The notes below the pieces were generated by a model. The model was not told the origin of the DNA, did not search any database, and saw only the letters and a list, made by a program, of their open reading frames with translations. The position numbers and the translations under genes are program-made. From Bacteroidota bacterium (lineage in GTDB: Bacteria; Bacteroidota; Bacteroidia; Chitinophagales; Chitinophagaceae), in the NCBI GenBank assembly GCA_018971025.1, contig JAGWVE010000004.1, forward strand, positions 1 to 64,000: a DNA stretch of 64,000 bases, given 5' to 3'. Positions 1 to 11,041 of this stretch are shown here, in pieces. How positions within the stretch are numbered: the first letter of the stretch is position 1; every line of letters starts with the position of its first letter.

Positions 1-734
1 TCTGGCGTTAATAAATTGGGCTCTATCGATGAAATTCTAAAGCGTTCTATTCCTTCAATGGCATCAAGTGCTTGTATCAGATCAAAAAAGGTTTCGGTAT
101 GTTTTTCGCCATTTGGACCTTTCCCAAAATCTCCTAAATTAACCCCTGTTAATACGATTTCTTTAGCGCCGCTAGCTGCCACCGTTTTGGCTTGTTCTAC
201 TACATTCGCTACAAGGTCACTTCTGCTTTTGCCCCTAGCCATGGGGATGGTGCAAAAAGAGCAGTTGTAATCACAACCGTCTTGTACTTTTAAAAAACAC
301 CTGGTTCGATCATTTTGAGAAAAAGAAGCCGTAAAGCCTGTTACATCTGCAATATCACAACTACAAATAGTAGTAGGGTTTCCTTTTGAAAGGGAGCTAA
401 TATGGCTGGCTAGGTTAAATTTTTCGGCAGCACCTAATACAAGGTCAACCCCTGGAATTTCTGCTATTTGGGCCGGTTTTAACTGGGCATAACAGCCTGT
501 TATTACAACAAAACTTTCGGGCGCCCTTTTTTGAATGCGGCGTACAATTTGTCTACATTCTTTGTCTGCATTGTCTGTAACAGAACAGGTGTTGATGACG
601 TACACGTCGGCTAGATCTTCAAACTCTTTTTTGTCAAAACCTTCTAATGCTAGCATTCTAGAAAGGGTAGAGGTTTCCGAAAAGTTAAGTTTGCAGCCCA
701 GTGTATGAAAGGCAACGGTTCTATTTTGACTCAT
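1..734 (-). CDS. mtaB: tRNA (N6-threonylcarbamoyladenosine(37)-C2)-methylthiotransferase MtaB-like radical SAM protein (3' part truncated by window edge)
   Basis: Minus-strand translation from ATG at 734: MSQNRTVAFHTLGCKLNFSETSTLSRMLALEGF...; radical SAM motif CDYNCSFCTIP; absent from the ORF track because it runs off the edge. Confidence 0.85.
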   Translation of the reverse strand, partial: MSQNRTVAFHTLGCKLNFSETSTLSRMLALEGFDKKEFEDLADVYVINTCSVTDNADKECRQIVRRIQKRAPESFVVITGCYAQLKPAQIAEIPGVDLVLGAAEKFNLASHISSLSKGNPTTICSCDIADVTGFTASFSQNDRTRCFLKVQDGCDYNCSFCTIPMARGKSRSDLVANVVEQAKTVAASGAKEIVLTGVNLGDFGKGPNGEKHTETFFDLIQALDAIEGIERFRISSIEPNLLTP

Positions 735-867
735 GAGCCCACAAAGATAAGCAGGATCAAGGATTTTTTAACCCTTAATAGTATCTTAAAATACGAAATA
801 ATAGGCTTTGGGCTTTCCATTTTACGATTAAAAAGTTATGTTTGTCTGTCTTTTAAAACGAAGAATT

Positions 868-3800
868 ATGCTTTTTACTAGAATTAATAATTTAATTGGA
901 TGGGTTGTGTTTGTGATAGCTGCATCTGTGTACATTTTAACTGCAGAAGCAGGGGGTAGTTTATGGGATTGTGGCGAGTTTGTGAGTAGTTGTTTTAAAG
1001 TTCAAATTCCGCATCCTCCTGGAGCCCCTTTATTTGTAATTATAGGTCGTGTATTTATTGTTTTGTTTGGCAACAATCCCTTAACGGCTGCTAAGGCTGT
1101 TAATATCATGAGTGCGCTTGCTAGTGCCTTTACTATTTTATTTTTATTTTGGACGATCACCCATTTTGCGCGCAAAATAATGGGCATCAAAACTTCTGAT
1201 ACCCTTTCAGCTGGTCAATGGATCAGTGTAATGGGTGCTGGTGTAGTGGGTGCTTTGGCTTATACTTTCAGTGATTCATTTTGGTTCAGTGCTGTAGAAG
1301 GTGAAGTATATGCATTGTCTTCTTTCTTTACGGCTATTGTATTTTGGGCCATTTTAAAATGGGAAAATCATGCAGATGAAGTGGATGCCGACAAATGGAT
1401 TGTCTTTATATTTTTTATGATGGGCTTATCTATTGGTGTTCACCTTTTAAACCTATTAACCATTCCTGCCATTGTCATGGTATATTATTTCCGTAAGCAA
1501 GATAGTTTCAACTATGCTGTTATTCGTAAATGGTTTGTGCGCATTATTGGTATTGGTGGAGTGCTTGCTTTTGTTGTTGGTTTATTAATGGCTAATGCCG
1601 AAGTAAATCCGGAACGTGGCGTAGAAATGGATAGCACATTAGGTGGCCTTATGTTATTAGGTACGCTTGCTGCTATTGGGTTATTATATTTTGTAGAATC
1701 TAGAGATAAAGCTGCTAAAAAAACGTACGGCGGCATTTATATCTTTTTTGTAATTGCATGTGCAATTACCGGCATTGTTCAAGTAGGAGTGATTCAATAT
1801 ACGGTTAAGTTTGCGGGTGCCTTTGACCGCATATTTGTAAATAGTTTTGGCCTTCCGTTTTTTACAGGATTCACCACATTTTTTGTATTGATGGCTGGAC
1901 TCATTTGGTATGGGTTAAAGGTAGCAGCAGCAAAAGGTTGGTCAATGTTGCGTCTAGGAATTTGGTGTTTGACATTTATGTTAATCGGTTACAGTAGCTA
2001 TGTAACCACCATGATTAGAAGTAGCGCCAATCCATCGGTTGATATGTACAATGTAGACAACCCCATTAGTTTGGTTGGCTATTTAGGTCGTGAACAATAT
2101 GGTGATTTCCCATTATTATACGGACAAAAATTTAATGCAAGACCCATCGATGTTAAAAACACGGGTATGCGTTATCAAAAATCTACAGACAAATACATAG
2201 AGCTAGGCGAAGACCGTAAATATGTTTTTGCTGCAGAAGATAAAATGATTTTTCCACGTGTTTGGGATATGAGCAATGATCAAAATCATGCCGATTATTA
2301 TGCTTATTTCTTAGGCATCAATAGACAGCAGGATGGCACTTACGAGCGTTCTCCTAATCAGGCTGATAATATCAAGTACTTCTTCCAATACCAATTAAAT
2401 TGGATGTACTTCAGGTATTTCATGTGGAATTTTGCAGGTAAACAAAATGATAACCAAGGATTGTTTGCGGGCAATGTAAGAGATGGTAACTGGATTACCG
2501 GTATTGCGCCTATCGATAATTTAATTTATGGCGATCAGTCTGCGCTTCCTGATAGTTTAAAAAACAACAAAGCGCACAATACACTTTTTGCACTTCCCTT
2601 TATTTTGGGATTGTTAGGGATGTACTTCCATTACAAGAAAAAGAAAACAGATTTCGGTGTTAACTTTTTGATGTTCTTCTTTACTGGTTTTGCAATTGTA
2701 CTTTATTTAAACCAACCAGGGTATCAGCCTCGTGAGCGTGACTACGCTTATGTAGGAAGTTTTTATGCTTTTGCAGTATGGATTGGATTAGGCGTTTTAA
2801 TGGTTAAAGAATTATTGAGCAAATCTTTATCTCAAACAACTGCGGCGGGTATTGCAACGATTGTTTGTTTATTAGCTGTGCCAACTTTAATGGCAAGCCA
2901 AGAATGGGATGACCATGATAGAAGTAACAAAGTGATTGCTAGAGATTTAGCCAAAGACTATCTAGAAAGTTGTGCTCCCAATGCAATACTATTTACGTTT
3001 GGCGACAATGATACCTATCCACTTTGGTATGCACAAGAAGTAGAAGGAATTCGAAAAGATATTCGTGTTATCAACTATAGTTTATTAGGAATTGATTGGT
3101 ATATCAATCAGCTTCGTTACAAAGTAAATGAAAGCCCTGCCATTGATGTGATTTGGTCTGCAGATCAAATTGAAGGAAGTAAGCGCGACTATATCGAGTA
3201 TAAGCCAAACCCTTCTATGCCAGATGATAAGTTTTACAACTTATATGACATAATGAAAAATTATGTGGGCAAAGACAATCCAGATAATGATTATAGCTTC
3301 CCGGTTAAAAATGTAACTGTTCCTGTAGACGTTGCTGCTGCTATAAAAAATGGCACAGTAAATGCAACGGATAGTGTTGTTGCATCTTTAGATTTTTCAT
3401 TACCGCGCAATGCCTTAATGAAAAACGAATTAGCAGTATTAAACATTATTGCTGCTAACAATTGGAAGCGTCCAATTTACTTTACAAATGCTGGTGCAGA
3501 ACTAGGCTTTGATCAATACTTACGTAGAGATGGTTTAAGCTACCGATTAGCGCCTGTTAAAAATAGCAAAGTAAATACCAATTGGATGTTGGATAAATTA
3601 ACCAACAAGTTTTCTTTTGGCAATGCGGATAAACCTGGTGTTTATTTTGATGAAGAAAATAGAAGACACTTAAATGGTATCCGTTCTGCATATGCCGAAC
3701 TTGCCATTGACCTAGCTTCTAAAAATAGAAAAGAAGACGCAAGAGCTGTGTTAAATAAAGTAGACAAAATGATGCTTGAAAGCAATTTTGGGTATGGCTT

Positions 3801-4086
3801 AACGAGCAGAGGGAACCTTCATAACAGAAATTCATTATTATTTTTAGAAGCATGTTATTTAGCTGGAGATAAAGCCCTTATTCAAAAAGTGAGTACTGCT
3901 GTTAAAAAAGATTTACAGCAACAAGTAAACTACTACAATACGTTAACGGGCATGAAAGCCGATAATATGGCGCAGGAAAAACAAACGGCAGAATCATACT
4001 TGCAAGCACTCGGTCAAATGCAATCAATGTACAATCCGTCTGTTGAAATTCCGGGTAAAGTAATGTCTAAAGAAACAGAGAAATAA
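868..4086 (+). CDS. DUF2723 family multi-pass membrane protein (putative protein O-glycosyltransferase-like)
   Basis: N-terminal GWVVFVIAASVYILTAEAGGSLWDCGEFVSSCFKVQIPHPPGAPLF is typical of DUF2723; ATG at 868 is more likely than 838. Confidence 0.85.
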   Translation: MLFTRINNLIGWVVFVIAASVYILTAEAGGSLWDCGEFVSSCFKVQIPHPPGAPLFVIIGRVFIVLFGNNPLTAAKAVNIMSALASAFTILFLFWTITHFARKIMGIKTSDTLSAGQWISVMGAGVVGALAYTFSDSFWFSAVEGEVYALSSFFTAIVFWAILKWENHADEVDADKWIVFIFFMMGLSIGVHLLNLLTIPAIVMVYYFRKQDSFNYAVIRKWFVRIIGIGGVLAFVVGLLMANAEVNPERGVEMDSTLGGLMLLGTLAAIGLLYFVESRDKAAKKTYGGIYIFFVIACAITGIVQVGVIQYTVKFAGAFDRIFVNSFGLPFFTGFTTFFVLMAGLIWYGLKVAAAKGWSMLRLGIWCLTFMLIGYSSYVTTMIRSSANPSVDMYNVDNPISLVGYLGREQYGDFPLLYGQKFNARPIDVKNTGMRYQKSTDKYIELGEDRKYVFAAEDKMIFPRVWDMSNDQNHADYYAYFLGINRQQDGTYERSPNQADNIKYFFQYQLNWMYFRYFMWNFAGKQNDNQGLFAGNVRDGNWITGIAPIDNLIYGDQSALPDSLKNNKAHNTLFALPFILGLLGMYFHYKKKKTDFGVNFLMFFFTGFAIVLYLNQPGYQPRERDYAYVGSFYAFAVWIGLGVLMVKELLSKSLSQTTAAGIATIVCLLAVPTLMASQEWDDHDRSNKVIARDLAKDYLESCAPNAILFTFGDNDTYPLWYAQEVEGIRKDIRVINYSLLGIDWYINQLRYKVNESPAIDVIWSADQIEGSKRDYIEYKPNPSMPDDKFYNLYDIMKNYVGKDNPDNDYSFPVKNVTVPVDVAAAIKNGTVNATDSVVASLDFSLPRNALMKNELAVLNIIAANNWKRPIYFTNAGAELGFDQYLRRDGLSYRLAPVKNSKVNTNWMLDKLTNKFSFGNADKPGVYFDEENRRHLNGIRSAYAELAIDLASKNRKEDARAVLNKVDKMMLESNFGYGLTSRGNLHNRNSLLFLEACYLAGDKALIQKVSTAVKKDLQQQVNYYNTLTGMKADNMAQEKQTAESYLQALGQMQSMYNPSVEIPGKVMSKETEK

Positions 4087-4088
4087 GA

Positions 4089-5216
4089 TTAAATAATTTC
4101 CTTTAGTTTGGCAACCACAACATCAATTTCATTTTTGGTGTTGTGTTTGCTAAATGAAAATCTTACGGTGGTAATGTCAGGGTTGTTATTGATGGCCCTA
4201 ATAACGTGCGATCCAGCATTGGCGCCACTGCTGCAGGCACTTCCACCACTAGCACAAATATGATTGATATCTAAATTAAAGAGGAGCATTTCACTTTTAC
4301 TAGATGCTGGAAAATTAACGCTTAAAACAGTGTATAAAGCCTTTCCTAAAGGATCTCCATTAAAGGTAACACCTTCTATATTTTGCAAAAGGCTATCCAT
4401 CATATAGCGCTTAAGCTCATCAATGTAAACGCTGTCTTTTTCAAATTGTTCTGTTGCAATTTCTAGTGCTTTTGAAAAACCAACAATGCCATATAAGTTT
4501 TCGGTACCTGCACGCATATTGCGTTCCTGTGCACCACCATGTACCAAAGGGTTTATTTTAATTGATTCATGGATATATAAAATGCCAACGCCTTTTGGGC
4601 CATGAAATTTGTGTCCAGCCCCTGTAATAAAATGTACGGGTGTATTTTTTAAATCAAAAGGAAAGTGGCCTACCGTTTGCACCGTATCGCTATGAAAAAT
4701 AGCATTGTAGGTATTGCAGAGGTTACCTATCTCGTGTAAATCAATCATGTTGCCAATTTCATTGTTGGCATGCATGAGGGTTACCAAACATTTGTCGGTG
4801 CTGTTTTTTAACAGCGTTTCTAAATCTGAAATATCTATATGTCCATTTGGTAAAAGCTTCACATAACTTAATGTTGCAGCGCCTGTTTTTTGTAAATGTT
4901 CTACAGTATGGCTGGTAGCGTGGTGCTCGATGGGAGAAGATATAATATGCTTGCAACCTAAATCTTTGACGGCAGCACGAATGGCCGTATTGCTACTTTC
5001 TGTGCCACCACTTGTGAAAAATATTTCTGAAGGGCGGGTGTTTAAAATAGCAGCTACTTTTTTTCGCGCATTTTCTATGGCTAAGCGTGTTTCACGGCCA
5101 TAACTATAAATTGAGGAAGGATTTCCAAAATGTACCGTTAAATAAGGCATCATCGCCTCAAGTACCTGTGGGTCTAATGGGGTAGTGGCCGCATTGTCTA
5201 GATAGATCCTTTCCAT
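4089..5216 (-). CDS. cysteine desulfurase family protein (NifS/IscS-like, PLP-dependent)
   Basis: MERIYLDNAATTPLDPQVLEAM...; GAGHKFHGPKGVG lysine motif; ASGGSACSSG Cys loop. Confidence 0.9.
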   Translation of the reverse strand: MERIYLDNAATTPLDPQVLEAMMPYLTVHFGNPSSIYSYGRETRLAIENARKKVAAILNTRPSEIFFTSGGTESSNTAIRAAVKDLGCKHIISSPIEHHATSHTVEHLQKTGAATLSYVKLLPNGHIDISDLETLLKNSTDKCLVTLMHANNEIGNMIDLHEIGNLCNTYNAIFHSDTVQTVGHFPFDLKNTPVHFITGAGHKFHGPKGVGILYIHESIKINPLVHGGAQERNMRAGTENLYGIVGFSKALEIATEQFEKDSVYIDELKRYMMDSLLQNIEGVTFNGDPLGKALYTVLSVNFPASSKSEMLLFNLDINHICASGGSACSSGANAGSHVIRAINNNPDITTVRFSFSKHNTKNEIDVVVAKLKEII

Positions 5217-5248
5217 ACTATCAAAGATAAGAATTTGTAATTTATTGC

Positions 5249-6634
5249 TTAGATACCTGCTTCCTGGATGTCTTTCATTAGTTTTTGGGCAATATTGTCT
5301 GCTACATTTTGAGAATTGCTTTCGGCGTAAATTCTGATAATAGGCTCGGTATTGCTAGATCTTAGGTGTACCCAATCCGACTCAAAATCAATTTTTAAGC
5401 CGTCTTCAGTGTTGATGGAGTGATTTTTGTATTTATCCTTTAGATGGCTAAATATCTTTTCCAAGTCAAAACCTGGGGTAAGTTCAATTTTGTTTTTACT
5501 CATGAAATAATCGGGGTAGGTATTTCTAAGTTGTTGCACTGTTTTTTTCTCTTTGGCTAGATGCGATAAAAATAATGCGATACCAATTAAAGCATCTCGG
5601 CCATAATGTAATTCAGGAACGATAATGCCACCATTGCCTTCACCACCAATCACCGCGTTTGTAGCTTTCATTTTTGCAACAACATTTACTTCTCCAACTG
5701 CACTTGGTGTATAAGTGCCGCCATGCTTTTCAGTAACATCTCTAAGAGCTCTTGTAGAAGACATATTACTTACCGTATTGCCTTTTTTGTTTTGCAAAAC
5801 ATAGTCGGCAACTGCAACAAGGGTATATTCTTCTCCAAATAAAGTGCCGTCTTCACAAACAAAGCAAAGCCTATCTACGTCAGGGTCTACAGCGATTCCC
5901 ATGCTTGCATTTTGTTTTAAAACTTCGCTGCATAGTTCTCGTAGGTTTTCGGGAAGTGGTTCAGGATTGTGTGCAAAACGACCATTTACTTCAGCATTAA
6001 TTACGGTAATATTGGTTACGCCTAAAGCTTCTAATAATTGAGGCACGGCAAAGGCGCCAGAACTATTAATGGCATCCACAACAATCGAGAAATTACTTGA
6101 CTTGATAGCATCTACAGCCACCAACGGATGCGCAAGAATGGCTTTAATATGCGTGTCTAAGGCAGTGTCATTTTTGGTTTGCGTTCCTAAATGATCTACA
6201 CTAGCAAAATTATATTTGTCTTCTTTTACAATATCTAATAAAGCAGCGCCATCGGCGCCACTGATAAATTCTCCTTTGTGGTTGAGTAATTTAAGTGCAT
6301 TCCACTCTTTGGGGTTATGGCTTGCTGTTAAAATAATACCACCAGCTGCTTTTTCAAAAACCACGGCCATTTCTACGGTGGGTGTAGTGCTTAAACCTAG
6401 GTCTATAACATCGATGCCTAGGCTTAATAGGGTATTTACCACAAGTGATTGTACGATTTCGCCACTGATACGGCCATCTCTGCCAATCACTACTTTTTTA
6501 TTGCCATTGGAACTGGCTAAAAGCCATGAACCATAGGCTGCCGAAAAACGGACAATATCAAGCGGGCTCAATGATTCATTTGGTGCTCCACCAATCGTGC
6601 CTCTAATGCCTGAAATACTTTTAATTAACGCCAT
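5249..6634 (-). CDS. glmM: phosphoglucosamine mutase
   Basis: TASHNPKEWNALK active-site serine loop, DPDVDRL metal-binding loop, GEGNGG loop. Confidence 0.85.
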   Translation of the reverse strand: MALIKSISGIRGTIGGAPNESLSPLDIVRFSAAYGSWLLASSNGNKKVVIGRDGRISGEIVQSLVVNTLLSLGIDVIDLGLSTTPTVEMAVVFEKAAGGIILTASHNPKEWNALKLLNHKGEFISGADGAALLDIVKEDKYNFASVDHLGTQTKNDTALDTHIKAILAHPLVAVDAIKSSNFSIVVDAINSSGAFAVPQLLEALGVTNITVINAEVNGRFAHNPEPLPENLRELCSEVLKQNASMGIAVDPDVDRLCFVCEDGTLFGEEYTLVAVADYVLQNKKGNTVSNMSSTRALRDVTEKHGGTYTPSAVGEVNVVAKMKATNAVIGGEGNGGIIVPELHYGRDALIGIALFLSHLAKEKKTVQQLRNTYPDYFMSKNKIELTPGFDLEKIFSHLKDKYKNHSINTEDGLKIDFESDWVHLRSSNTEPIIRIYAESNSQNVADNIAQKLMKDIQEAGI

Positions 6635-6717
6635 ATCTTTTCATCATTAAAGCTGCAAACATAAATCAAATTTGTTGCTTTGCTTACCCTAATTTCGCAT
6701 GAGTTTTAAACAATAAT

Positions 6718-7470
6718 ATGAGCAAAAAGGGTTGGTTTACAGATTGGTTTAATTCTAGCTATTATCATGCATTGTATCAGCACCGAGATGATACAGAGGC
6801 GCTTCAATTCATCCATAATTTACTAGCTTATTTAAAGCCCATGCCACACGCAAAAATGCTGGATATAGCTTGCGGAAAGGGGAGGCATAGTAAAGCATTG
6901 TTTGACGCTGGATTTGATGTTGTAGGAATAGATTTATCTCCTGCATCTATAAACGCAGCTTCTAGCATGAAAACCAATGGGTTGACATTTTCGTGTCATG
7001 ATATGCGGGAAACTTTTAGAAACAACTATTTCGATTACGCATTTAATTTTTTTACCAGTTTTGGTTATTTTAATTCGGACGAGGAGCATCAGTTGGCTAT
7101 ACAAGCGATGTCTAATAATTTAAAAGAAGGCGGAACGCTCGTGATAGATTATTTAAATGTTAGCATTGTTGATTCTACCTTAGATCTTGCTACCGAAACC
7201 CAAATAGATGGTTTTCATTTTCAAATTAAAAAGTGGCAGGATCCTTTGTTTTTATACAAAGAAATAAAAGTAGTAGATGCCCTTACCCAAGAAGAGTTAG
7301 GCATTTTTGAAGAGAAGGTTAGAAAATACACCTTACACGATTTTATGGATTTTATGCAAAAAGCAGGGCTAACTATTGTTGCAACATTTGGCAATTACCA
7401 GCTAGATCCATTTAATCCTGAAAACGCCGATCGGTTAATTATAGTGGCTCAAAAGCATCTAAATTCTTAG
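6718..7470 (+). CDS. class I SAM-dependent methyltransferase
   Basis: MLDIACGKGRHSKALFDAGFDVVGIDLS motif I and downstream fold. Confidence 0.85.
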   Translation: MSKKGWFTDWFNSSYYHALYQHRDDTEALQFIHNLLAYLKPMPHAKMLDIACGKGRHSKALFDAGFDVVGIDLSPASINAASSMKTNGLTFSCHDMRETFRNNYFDYAFNFFTSFGYFNSDEEHQLAIQAMSNNLKEGGTLVIDYLNVSIVDSTLDLATETQIDGFHFQIKKWQDPLFLYKEIKVVDALTQEELGIFEEKVRKYTLHDFMDFMQKAGLTIVATFGNYQLDPFNPENADRLIIVAQKHLNS

Positions 7471-7484
7471 TATCTTTAATTATC

Positions 7485-8087
7485 ATGTATTTGTTAATGC
7501 AGCCTTTTTTTAAATCTTTAGCGGTGTTAGATCAATCCTTGTTTATATGGATTAATCAAAAAGCAACGCATCCTTTTTTGGATGCCATTTTGCCGCTTAT
7601 GCGCGAATCCACTTTTTGGATTCCGCTTTATTTATTTCTTATCATTTTTGTATTTGTAAACTTTGGTAAAAAAGGGTGGATTTGGTTATTGTTTGCTGCA
7701 TTAACGGTTTTATTAACCGATCAAATTAGTAGTGGACTCATTAAAAACTTTGTACAACGTCCAAGGCCTTGTTTTGACCCAAATTTTTATAGCCAGGTTC
7801 GGTTGTTATTAGATCACTGTTCTGGTGGTTATAGTTTTACATCTTCGCATGCGACCAATCATTATGGTATTGCAGCTTTTTTATTTGCAACACTTGGATC
7901 TTATTTTGGTCGTTGGAAATACTTGTTATTTGTGTGGGCTTCACTCATTTGTTATGCACAAGTTTATGTTGGTGTGCATTATCCATTGGACGTCATTGTA
8001 GGTGCGATACTTGGCTATATCATTGGCTCCATTGTTTACATGGCATATCAAAAATTAGATCATTTACAAGATACACATGAGTCATAA
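7485..8087 (+). CDS. PAP2 family phosphatase
   Basis: KNFVQRPRPC, SFTSSHATNHYG and VGVHYPLDVIVGA motifs. Confidence 0.85.
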   Translation: MYLLMQPFFKSLAVLDQSLFIWINQKATHPFLDAILPLMRESTFWIPLYLFLIIFVFVNFGKKGWIWLLFAALTVLLTDQISSGLIKNFVQRPRPCFDPNFYSQVRLLLDHCSGGYSFTSSHATNHYGIAAFLFATLGSYFGRWKYLLFVWASLICYAQVYVGVHYPLDVIVGAILGYIIGSIVYMAYQKLDHLQDTHES

Positions 8088-9738
8088 GTTTTTTGTAATA
8101 TCCTTGTTTGCAGCTTGCCTTATATGTATTATTGGCATGCTAGGTATTCCTTTAATTGACATTGATGCTGCTCAATATGCATCTATGAGTAGAGAAATGG
8201 CGGATACAGGCAATTATTTACAACTCTACGATTTAGGTGCAGATTACCTAGATAAACCGCCGTTGTTATTTTGGTTATCTTCTATGAGTATTCAATTATT
8301 GGGTGTTCATGATTGGGCCTACCGTTTACCTTCTATACTTTGTTTGGGGCTAGCATTATGGTCTACCTATAGGTTTACACTTTTGTACTACAATACTTTA
8401 ACAGCACAGCTTGCAACACTAGTGCTCGCTACATCACAAGCCTTTATTTTAATGGCCCATGATGTTAGGTGTGATACCATGCTTATGGGTTTTGTGATGT
8501 TTAGTATTTGGCAATTAGCGGCCTGGTATCAAAGTAATGTATGGAAGCATTTTGTGATGGCATTTGTTGGTATCGGACTTGGAATGTTAACCAAAGGGCC
8601 TATTGCATTGGTTGTACCGGGCGTAAGTTTTACCATCCATTTTTTATTGCAGCGTAATTGGAAACAATTTTTTAGGTGGGAGTATATAATAGGGATTGTT
8701 ATAGTAGCCCTGATGCTCATTCCAATGAGTATTGGACTGTATACGCAGTTTGATTTACATCCCGGGATTCTTATTCATGGCGTGCCTATACAATCGGGCC
8801 TACGATTTTATTATTGGACACAAAGTTTTGGCAGGTATACCGGTGAAAATGTATTCAATGAAATGAATCATTTTACTTTTCTTTTAGAAAATATGCTTTG
8901 GAGTTTTTTGCCTTGGATATTTATTTTTTTAACAACCCTTGTACTATCTATTAAGGATCTTATCAAGGACAAATTAAAACTGCAAAGCCATCAAGAATTT
9001 ATTGCTACAGGTGGATTTATACTAACCTATTGCATGCTGGCTAGAAGTCAGGCGCAGCTACCGCATTATATTTTTGTGGTATTACCGCTTGCTGCCATTG
9101 TTACTGCTAAAGGGCTTTATCAAATCTATTTTTCGGAGGGCTTTGTAAAGCTGCAAAAAATATTCTTATATTTTCATGGGTTTATTTTTTCTATTTTATG
9201 GATTGCCATATTAGCGATTGTTTATTTCGTTTTTACGGATATGCCTGTTTACGTAAAAGTAATCGCTAGCTTTGGTGCTTTGTATTTCGGGTATGTTTTA
9301 TTGATGAAGCAAACAGTGCTGCCTAAGTTTCTATATCTAGCAGTTTATACCATCCTTGGCGTGAATCTACTTTTAAATACTTCTTTTTATCCAAAATTAT
9401 TAAAGTATGAACTAGGGGTTTCTGCGGCTTCATTTATCAATCAAACTAAGTTGCCAAAAAACAATATTTACTTGTATGAAATAGATGAGAGTAGGGCACT
9501 GCATTTTTACGGCAATCATTCGTTTGAACGTATTTTTGATAGCTCACTTTTAAAGCCGCAACAAATTTTAATAACCAAGGCGTCAAGCTACTCGGCGCTG
9601 AAACAAAAGTTCCCTGCATCAAGTATACTTTATAAAAATGCCTATTTTGGGGTGAGTATGCTTACGTTACCATTTTTAAATCCAGCTACAAGAGATAAAG
9701 AAGTAACCCCTTATATTATCGTAGCTTTGGCAAAGTAG
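8077..9738 (+). CDS. glycosyltransferase family 39 (ArnT/PMT-like) membrane protein
   Basis: DIDAAQYASMSREMADTGNYLQLYDLGADYLDKPPLLFWL N-terminal motif; multi-TM; overlaps the PAP2 gene end. Confidence 0.8.
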   Translation: MSHKFFVISLFAACLICIIGMLGIPLIDIDAAQYASMSREMADTGNYLQLYDLGADYLDKPPLLFWLSSMSIQLLGVHDWAYRLPSILCLGLALWSTYRFTLLYYNTLTAQLATLVLATSQAFILMAHDVRCDTMLMGFVMFSIWQLAAWYQSNVWKHFVMAFVGIGLGMLTKGPIALVVPGVSFTIHFLLQRNWKQFFRWEYIIGIVIVALMLIPMSIGLYTQFDLHPGILIHGVPIQSGLRFYYWTQSFGRYTGENVFNEMNHFTFLLENMLWSFLPWIFIFLTTLVLSIKDLIKDKLKLQSHQEFIATGGFILTYCMLARSQAQLPHYIFVVLPLAAIVTAKGLYQIYFSEGFVKLQKIFLYFHGFIFSILWIAILAIVYFVFTDMPVYVKVIASFGALYFGYVLLMKQTVLPKFLYLAVYTILGVNLLLNTSFYPKLLKYELGVSAASFINQTKLPKNNIYLYEIDESRALHFYGNHSFERIFDSSLLKPQQILITKASSYSALKQKFPASSILYKNAYFGVSMLTLPFLNPATRDKEVTPYIIVALAK

Positions 9739-9763
9739 ACCTACACCAAACGATACTTCATTC

Positions 9764-11041
9764 ATGACAGAGATTTTTATAATTCTAGGACTGATACTTA
9801 TTAACGGTTTCTTTTCTATGGCCGAAATTGCACTTGTTTCTGCCAGAAAAGCTAGGTTAGAGGCCCAGGCAGACAAGGGAGATGTAGATGCTAAAAGAGC
9901 GCTAAAGCTAGCCAATCATCCAGATACGTTTTTATCTACCATTCAAATTGGTATTACACTTGTTGGTGTTTTAACTGGTATTTATTCGGGTGGCACATTT
10001 AAAGAGCCGCTTACGAACTGGTTAGCTCAATTTGCACTAATTGCACCTTATGCGCAAACAGTTGCTACACTCATTATTGTTATTGTATTAACCTATGTTT
10101 CGCTTGTACTTGGTGAACTAGTTCCTAAGCGCATAGGTTTAAGCAATCCAGAAGGTATTGCAAAATCGGTGTCTGTGGTGATGCAATGGGTTACATTTAT
10201 TATGTATCCTTTTATATGGTTGTTGAGTGCGTCTTCGCATTTAATTATGCGCATTTTACAAATGAAGCCCAATGATAATCAGGTAACAGAGGAAGAAATT
10301 AAAGCCATCATTAGTGAAGGTACGGAGCAAGGAACGATTGAAGAGGCAGAGCAAGAAATCATCGAACGCGTATTTCATTTAAGTGATCGAAATATTACAT
10401 CACTCATGACTCACCGAAGTGATATTTTATGGTTAGAGTCAACCAAAACGGTTGCTGATGTAAGAGCGCATATGCCTGAAACCTTGCATTCGATGTATCC
10501 AGTGTGTGAAGGAAGTATTGATCAAATAAAAGGGGTTGTTTCATTAAAAGATTTATTTGTAGCGGATGGAACGCAGCTTGTTAGCGCAGTTGCTAAAGAA
10601 GCAAAGTATGTGCCAGAAAATAACTCGGCCTATCAGGTGCTAGAAAGTTTTAAGCAATCTAAAATTCACCACTGTTTTATTGTCAATGAGTACGGATCTA
10701 TCGAGGGGTTGATTACGCTCAACGACATACTAGAGGCCATTGTGGGGGATATTCCACAAGCAGAAGACCAGGATTATGAAATTTTAAAAAGAGCCGACGG
10801 TAGTTATTTAATTGATGCGCAACTGCCTTTCTATGATTTCTTAAGTTACTTTGATAAAACAGAATTTATGATGCAAGGCGATCAAGAATTTGATACGCTT
10901 GCAGGTTTTATTATTCATTCTTTAGAAAAAATTCCTACAACAGGAGAAACGCTTACTTGGAAAACGTTTAGTTTTGAAATTGTAGATATGGATCAGCACC
11001 GTATAGATAAAATACTTGTAACGCTTTTGGAGCAGGAATAA
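9764..11041 (+). CDS. hemolysin family / CNNM-CBS-CorC domain protein
   Basis: FFSMAEIALVSARKARLE; CBS pair (YGSIEGLITLNDILEAIVGDI); C-terminal CorC domain. Confidence 0.88.
   Translation: MTEIFIILGLILINGFFSMAEIALVSARKARLEAQADKGDVDAKRALKLANHPDTFLSTIQIGITLVGVLTGIYSGGTFKEPLTNWLAQFALIAPYAQTVATLIIVIVLTYVSLVLGELVPKRIGLSNPEGIAKSVSVVMQWVTFIMYPFIWLLSASSHLIMRILQMKPNDNQVTEEEIKAIISEGTEQGTIEEAEQEIIERVFHLSDRNITSLMTHRSDILWLESTKTVADVRAHMPETLHSMYPVCEGSIDQIKGVVSLKDLFVADGTQLVSAVAKEAKYVPENNSAYQVLESFKQSKIHHCFIVNEYGSIEGLITLNDILEAIVGDIPQAEDQDYEILKRADGSYLIDAQLPFYDFLSYFDKTEFMMQGDQEFDTLAGFIIHSLEKIPTTGETLTWKTFSFEIVDMDQHRIDKILVTLLEQE

Noticed and set aside
16-270. Plus-strand 84-aa ORF at the left edge
   Set aside because: Antisense to the clearly coding partial mtaB gene on the minus strand.
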